17,903 nucleotides of DNA from Bacteroidota bacterium (lineage in GTDB: Bacteria; Bacteroidota; Bacteroidia; Chitinophagales; UBA10324). Both the position numbers and the translations under genes were made by a program. Location of the stretch: the NCBI GenBank assembly GCA_003455275.1, contig DMRR01000271.1:1-17903 (forward strand), given 5' to 3'. Below the pieces are notes generated by a model. The model saw only the letters and a list, made by a program, of their open reading frames with translations. It was not told the origin of the DNA and did no database searches. Below, in pieces: positions 15,498 through 17,903 of the stretch. Position 1 is the first letter of the stretch, and every line of letters begins with the position of its first letter.

Positions 15498-16232
15498 TCA
15501 GCCCTCAAGTTCAGGATAGTTAACCTTCTCTAATATTTCCGGCACATTACGATTGTAGCGTGAGCTGTTTGCGTTTTTTGAAATTGTATAGGCGTTCATT
15601 TGATCCTGAGGAAAAGGCTGGATAAGACTATTCACTTCAGCTTGCGGCAAACTAGGGTTCAACCACTTTTCTTCATCAGATTGATGTAAGATAAGAGGCA
15701 TTCTTTTTTTCAGGTTGTGAATTTTTTCCATCAACGGATTGGCCTGAGTTGTTACAATGCTGAAAGAGTGTATCACTTCGCCGGTCACTTTGTTCAGCCA
15801 CTCCTCGTAGATTCCACCAAGTGAAAAAATATCATTCTCTATAGAACGGATATAGTACGGATATTTCACTTTGTTTACATCGCGCCACTCATAGAACCCA
15901 TTAACAGGAATAAGGCAGCGTTTGTTTGCTATGCATTTTCTGAAGCTCGATTTTTCCCAAATGGTTTCACCAACAGCGTTTAGTGTTTTCATCCGGATAT
16001 CCTTTGCGGTTGTTTCGTCTTTTACCCAATGTGGAATTAATCCCCAGTGAAAAAGAAATATGCCGTCATGCTTTACGATGGGCATCAATGGAAATGCAAA
16101 TCCGCTTTGAAAATAACTGATTGGAAGTTCCAGCTGCGTGTTCTTTTCATTTGCAGGAATCTGCAGAACATTTTTATAGCGTTCGGCTATTTTTTGCTGG
16201 CGTTTTTCCATGTACGCAATGTTGTAGCACAT
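15498..16232 (-). CDS. SRAP (SOS response-associated peptidase, YedK/HMCES-type) protein
   Basis: A 244-residue SRAP-domain protein. By family knowledge, Cys2 is exposed by Met removal and forms a stable thiazolidine crosslink with abasic sites in single-stranded DNA, shielding them during replication. Seen here: Cys2 in MCYN, WGLIPHW, N85 in LNAVGETIWEK, FRKCIANKRCLIPVNGFYEW (E115), and H172 in IHNLKKRMPLIL, so the full Cys-Asn-Glu-His active set is present. The usual NARAET motif reads NAVGET, replacing an otherwise strongly conserved Arg that contacts DNA. Length fits the bacterial family. It is a single gene divergent from the TMEM175-like gene. No LexA-type palindrome is evident upstream. 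Confidence 0.93.
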   Translation of the reverse strand: MCYNIAYMEKRQQKIAERYKNVLQIPANEKNTQLELPISYFQSGFAFPLMPIVKHDGIFLFHWGLIPHWVKDETTAKDIRMKTLNAVGETIWEKSSFRKCIANKRCLIPVNGFYEWRDVNKVKYPYYIRSIENDIFSLGGIYEEWLNKVTGEVIHSFSIVTTQANPLMEKIHNLKKRMPLILHQSDEEKWLNPSLPQAEVNSLIQPFPQDQMNAYTISKNANSSRYNRNVPEILEKVNYPELEG

Positions 16233-16402
16233 GATGCGAAAATAAATATTCAGCTATTTCAATATTCGAATTTGTAAAAAGCATGATGTATCGGCATAAC
16301 ATCGAATGAATTTGATTTCTAAATTATATCCAGATTTTTTTCTTTGACACAAGAAACAATTTCAGAATAAATATTTGTTGATCATTTTTCAACCTTCAAA
16401 CC

Positions 16403-17023
16403 ATGTCTCATCACAATCCCAACAACCGACTCGAAACTTTCTGCGATGGAATATTTGCTATCGCAATCACCTTGCTGATTCTTGAAATAAAAATTCCGGA
16501 TACAGAAAATATTCATTCAGGAAAGGAGTTGCTTCAAATGCTTTTGTCTCAGTGGCCCTCCGGGTTTGCATTCCTGCTCACCTTTCTAACACTGTTGATT
16601 GCATGGGTGAATCATCATCACATGAGTGCATCGCTCAACAAAACTTCGAGCGTGTTTGTTTATGCAAACGGATTTCTGATGCTTACAGTAATTATTTTTC
16701 CATTCACAACCGGAGTGCTCGGAAGATTCATTAACACGGATTACTCCAACATTCCGGTAATGATTTATTGCTCCACTATTTTCCTTCATTCAGTTGCATG
16801 GCTCACCGTTTTTTCTTCTGCTATCGCACCAAAAAACCTGGCGAAGGATGAAGCAGCGAAAAATAAAATTACTGACACGAGGAGGGTGATTGTTTTCACT
16901 TGTGTATTTAATCTTTCAAATACAGTGCTCGCAATTTGGTTTCCCATTATTTCACTTTGCCTCGTTACGGGCGGGTGGCTCTATTATATCTATGCAGGAA
17001 TCGTTTACACTTCAATCGAATAA
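16403..17023 (+). CDS. TMEM175-family (DUF1211) membrane protein, putative K+ channel
   Basis: A 206-residue integral membrane protein with about six hydrophobic segments. The first helix carries RLETFCDGIFAIAITLLIL, the family's FSD-type pore motif, here FCD (residues 13-15), with Cys replacing the common Ser. Prokaryotic members have one six-helix repeat, as here, and form tetrameric potassium-permeable channels. IAWVNHHHMSASLNKTSSVFVYANGFLML matches the conserved helix 2-3 region. The downstream VOC gene starts one base after the stop, so they are probably cotranscribed. Channel activity and selectivity are inferred from the family. Confidence 0.88.
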   Translation: MSHHNPNNRLETFCDGIFAIAITLLILEIKIPDTENIHSGKELLQMLLSQWPSGFAFLLTFLTLLIAWVNHHHMSASLNKTSSVFVYANGFLMLTVIIFPFTTGVLGRFINTDYSNIPVMIYCSTIFLHSVAWLTVFSSAIAPKNLAKDEAAKNKITDTRRVIVFTCVFNLSNTVLAIWFPIISLCLVTGGWLYYIYAGIVYTSIE

Positions 17024-17024
17024 A

Positions 17025-17390
17025 ATGAAATTCACACGACTCACTCCGAATATTTTTTATACTGATATAAAAGTTGGATTGAAACTTTTTGTTGAATGCC
17101 TTGGATTTAAAATCAGTTACAACAATCTGAGCGCAGAAGAGCCATCTTGCGTGGCGGAGAAAGATTCACTCGGGGTGTTTCTTATTCAAAGCCGTGAGTT
17201 TGCGGAGAAGGACCGACCCGAATTGCGATTGCAAACCGAAAACATCACAGAAGTTTATGAACAGGTGAAAACGAAATTCCCGGAGCTGCTTCATCCGAAC
17301 GGAAACAGTGTAACCCTAAAACCGTGGGGTGCAAAAGAATTCGCGCTGCTCGATAAATCGGGAGTGTGCATCATCGTACAGCAGTGGTAA
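17025..17390 (+). CDS. VOC (glyoxalase/bleomycin-resistance-like) superfamily protein
   Basis: A 121-residue protein with the paired beta-alpha-beta-beta-beta modules of the vicinal oxygen chelate fold: RLTPNIFYTDIKVGLKLFVECLGFKISY in the first and LRLQTENITEVYEQVKTKF ... VTLKPWGAKEFALLDKSGVCIIVQQW in the second. Family members include glyoxalase I, dioxygenases and antibiotic-binding proteins. The usual metal triad cannot be assigned confidently, so no reaction is proposed. The start at 17025 is one base after the TMEM175-like stop codon. An in-frame extension back to 16890 would lie in the membrane-protein gene and is not used. Confidence 0.87.
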   Translation: MKFTRLTPNIFYTDIKVGLKLFVECLGFKISYNNLSAEEPSCVAEKDSLGVFLIQSREFAEKDRPELRLQTENITEVYEQVKTKFPELLHPNGNSVTLKPWGAKEFALLDKSGVCIIVQQW

Positions 17391-17489
17391 GAGGGTGTCA
17401 CTTCCACACAATCTTTGTTAATAGCGTTGGAAAGTTTGAGAAAAATTATTTTCACCTTTCACTCCGAATGAAATCTTTGCCGAATACCA

Positions 17490-17518
17490 ATTTGAAAATT
17501 TGGAGATTTGAAAATTTG
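17490..17518. repeat. 13-bp direct repeat ATTTGAAAATTTG x2
   Basis: ATTTGAAAATTTG occurs at 17490-17502 and 17506-17518, separated by GAG. The central part is also close to palindromic. It lies in the 181-nt spacer upstream of the topoisomerase gene. Confidence 0.7.
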
Positions 17519-17537
17519 ATGATGAATACAAACACCC

Positions 17538-17569
17538 ATGAACAGGTGAACTAATGAACCAATGAACTA
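17538..17569. repeat. Degenerate 8-bp tandem repeat before the topoisomerase start
   Basis: Four octamers in register: ATGAACAG, GTGAACTA, ATGAACCA and ATGAACTA, ending 2 nt before the ATG at 17572. Each unit contains an ATG or GTG in a shifting frame, since 8 is not a multiple of 3. Confidence 0.7.
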
Positions 17570-17571
17570 AG

Positions 17572-17903
17572 ATGTCAGAACAAGAAAAAAAGAACGAAGA
17601 GAAACTGCACGAGAGCAAGCATGTCGAGAGCATGTATAAAGATTGGTTTCTCGATTATGCTTCTTATGTAATACTCGAGCGCGCTGTGCCTGCGGTGGAA
17701 GATGGATTGAAACCGGTGCAGCGACGCATACTGCATGCTATGAAGGAAATGGATGATGGTCGCTTCAACAAAGTGGCGAATATCATCGGACAAACCATGC
17801 AGTATCACCCGCACGGCGATGCAAGCATTGGCGATGCCATGGTGAATCTTGGTCAGAAAGATTTGCTGATTGAAACGCAGGGAAACTGGGGCGATGTGCG
17901 CAC
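17572..17903 (+). CDS. parC: DNA topoisomerase IV subunit A (partial, runs off the right end)
   Basis: The first 110 codons of a type IIA topoisomerase A subunit; the gene is open at the window edge. After a charged leader (MSEQEKKNEEKLHESKHVES) comes MYKDWFLDYASYVILERAVPAVEDGLKPVQRRIL, the conserved N-terminal helix region, then YHPHGDASIGDAM and LLIETQGNWGDVR. The wording LDYASYVILERAVPAVEDG separates it from GyrA (IDYSMSVIVSRALPDVRDG), so topoisomerase IV is favoured. The enzyme unlinks daughter chromosomes together with ParE. At the position of the quinolone-contacting Ser of E. coli GyrA S83/ParC S80 the residue is Ala84; the second contact residue is Asp88. The catalytic Tyr lies beyond the window. 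The start ATG is directly after the octamer repeat. Confidence 0.93.
   Translation, partial: MSEQEKKNEEKLHESKHVESMYKDWFLDYASYVILERAVPAVEDGLKPVQRRILHAMKEMDDGRFNKVANIIGQTMQYHPHGDASIGDAMVNLGQKDLLIETQGNWGDVR

Noticed and set aside
16890..17024. Longer start for the VOC protein
   Set aside because: It overlaps the end of the TMEM175-like gene in another frame, and the ATG at 17025 gives the normal VOC N-terminus.
17490..17569. CRISPR-like array upstream of parC
   Set aside because: Units are 8 or 13 bp, without unique spacers of regular length, and there are no cas genes.

Overview
The window looks like chromosomal DNA from an AT-rich member of the Bacteroidota, probably a free-living or environmental lineage. 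Three independent signs point there. Two secreted proteins end in a type IX secretion (T9SS) C-terminal sorting domain. Three start regions (57-64, 10495-10502 and, on the minus strand, 13315-13322) carry the phylum's -7 promoter element TAnnTTTG. Most start codons lack a clear Shine-Dalgarno and are instead preceded by A-rich or 'aatcATG'/'caccATG' contexts. No insertion sequence, phage gene, integrase or CRISPR array was seen.

Layout. (1) 84-1067 (+) encodes a secreted T9SS protein. (2) From 8598 down to 1103 ten genes run on the minus strand with gaps of at most 44 nt or short overlaps, so they probably form one or a few operons: yajQ-like, rhomboid protease, threonine aldolase, SRPBCC protein, then a complete four-gene set for GDP-D-glycero-alpha-D-manno-heptose (hddA, gmhA, hddC, gmhB), then a 471-residue helical-repeat protein and a DinB-family gene interrupted by an in-frame stop. 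(3) 8903-12699 (+) holds two extracellular nucleases in series, a lipoprotein DNA/RNA non-specific endonuclease and a T9SS-exported phospholipase-D-fold protein, separated by a strong intrinsic terminator and a new promoter. (4) 13025-13305 (-) holds tRNA-Gly(GCC) followed by tRNA-Leu(TAA). (5) 13424-15185 (+) holds a lysine-ketoglutarate reductase/saccharopine dehydrogenase-like enzyme and a small lipoprotein. (6) An SRAP (YedK/HMCES-type) DNA-protein crosslink protein lies on the minus strand, divergent from a TMEM175-type channel plus VOC protein pair. (7) The start of a topoisomerase IV subunit A gene runs off the right edge.

How the genes fit together. The heptose genes cover sedoheptulose 7-phosphate to GDP-heptose (isomerase, C1 kinase, C7 phosphatase, guanylyltransferase), but no heptosyltransferase or other glycan gene lies nearby, so the acceptor is unknown. 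The two nucleases suggest use or removal of extracellular nucleic acid. The most checkable oddities are the single-base-type nonsense codon in dinB, the gmhB homologue without its zinc-binding cysteines, the SRAP protein with a changed NAR motif, the paired secreted nucleases, and short-period degenerate repeats placed just before start codons. I see no clearly new multi-gene system.
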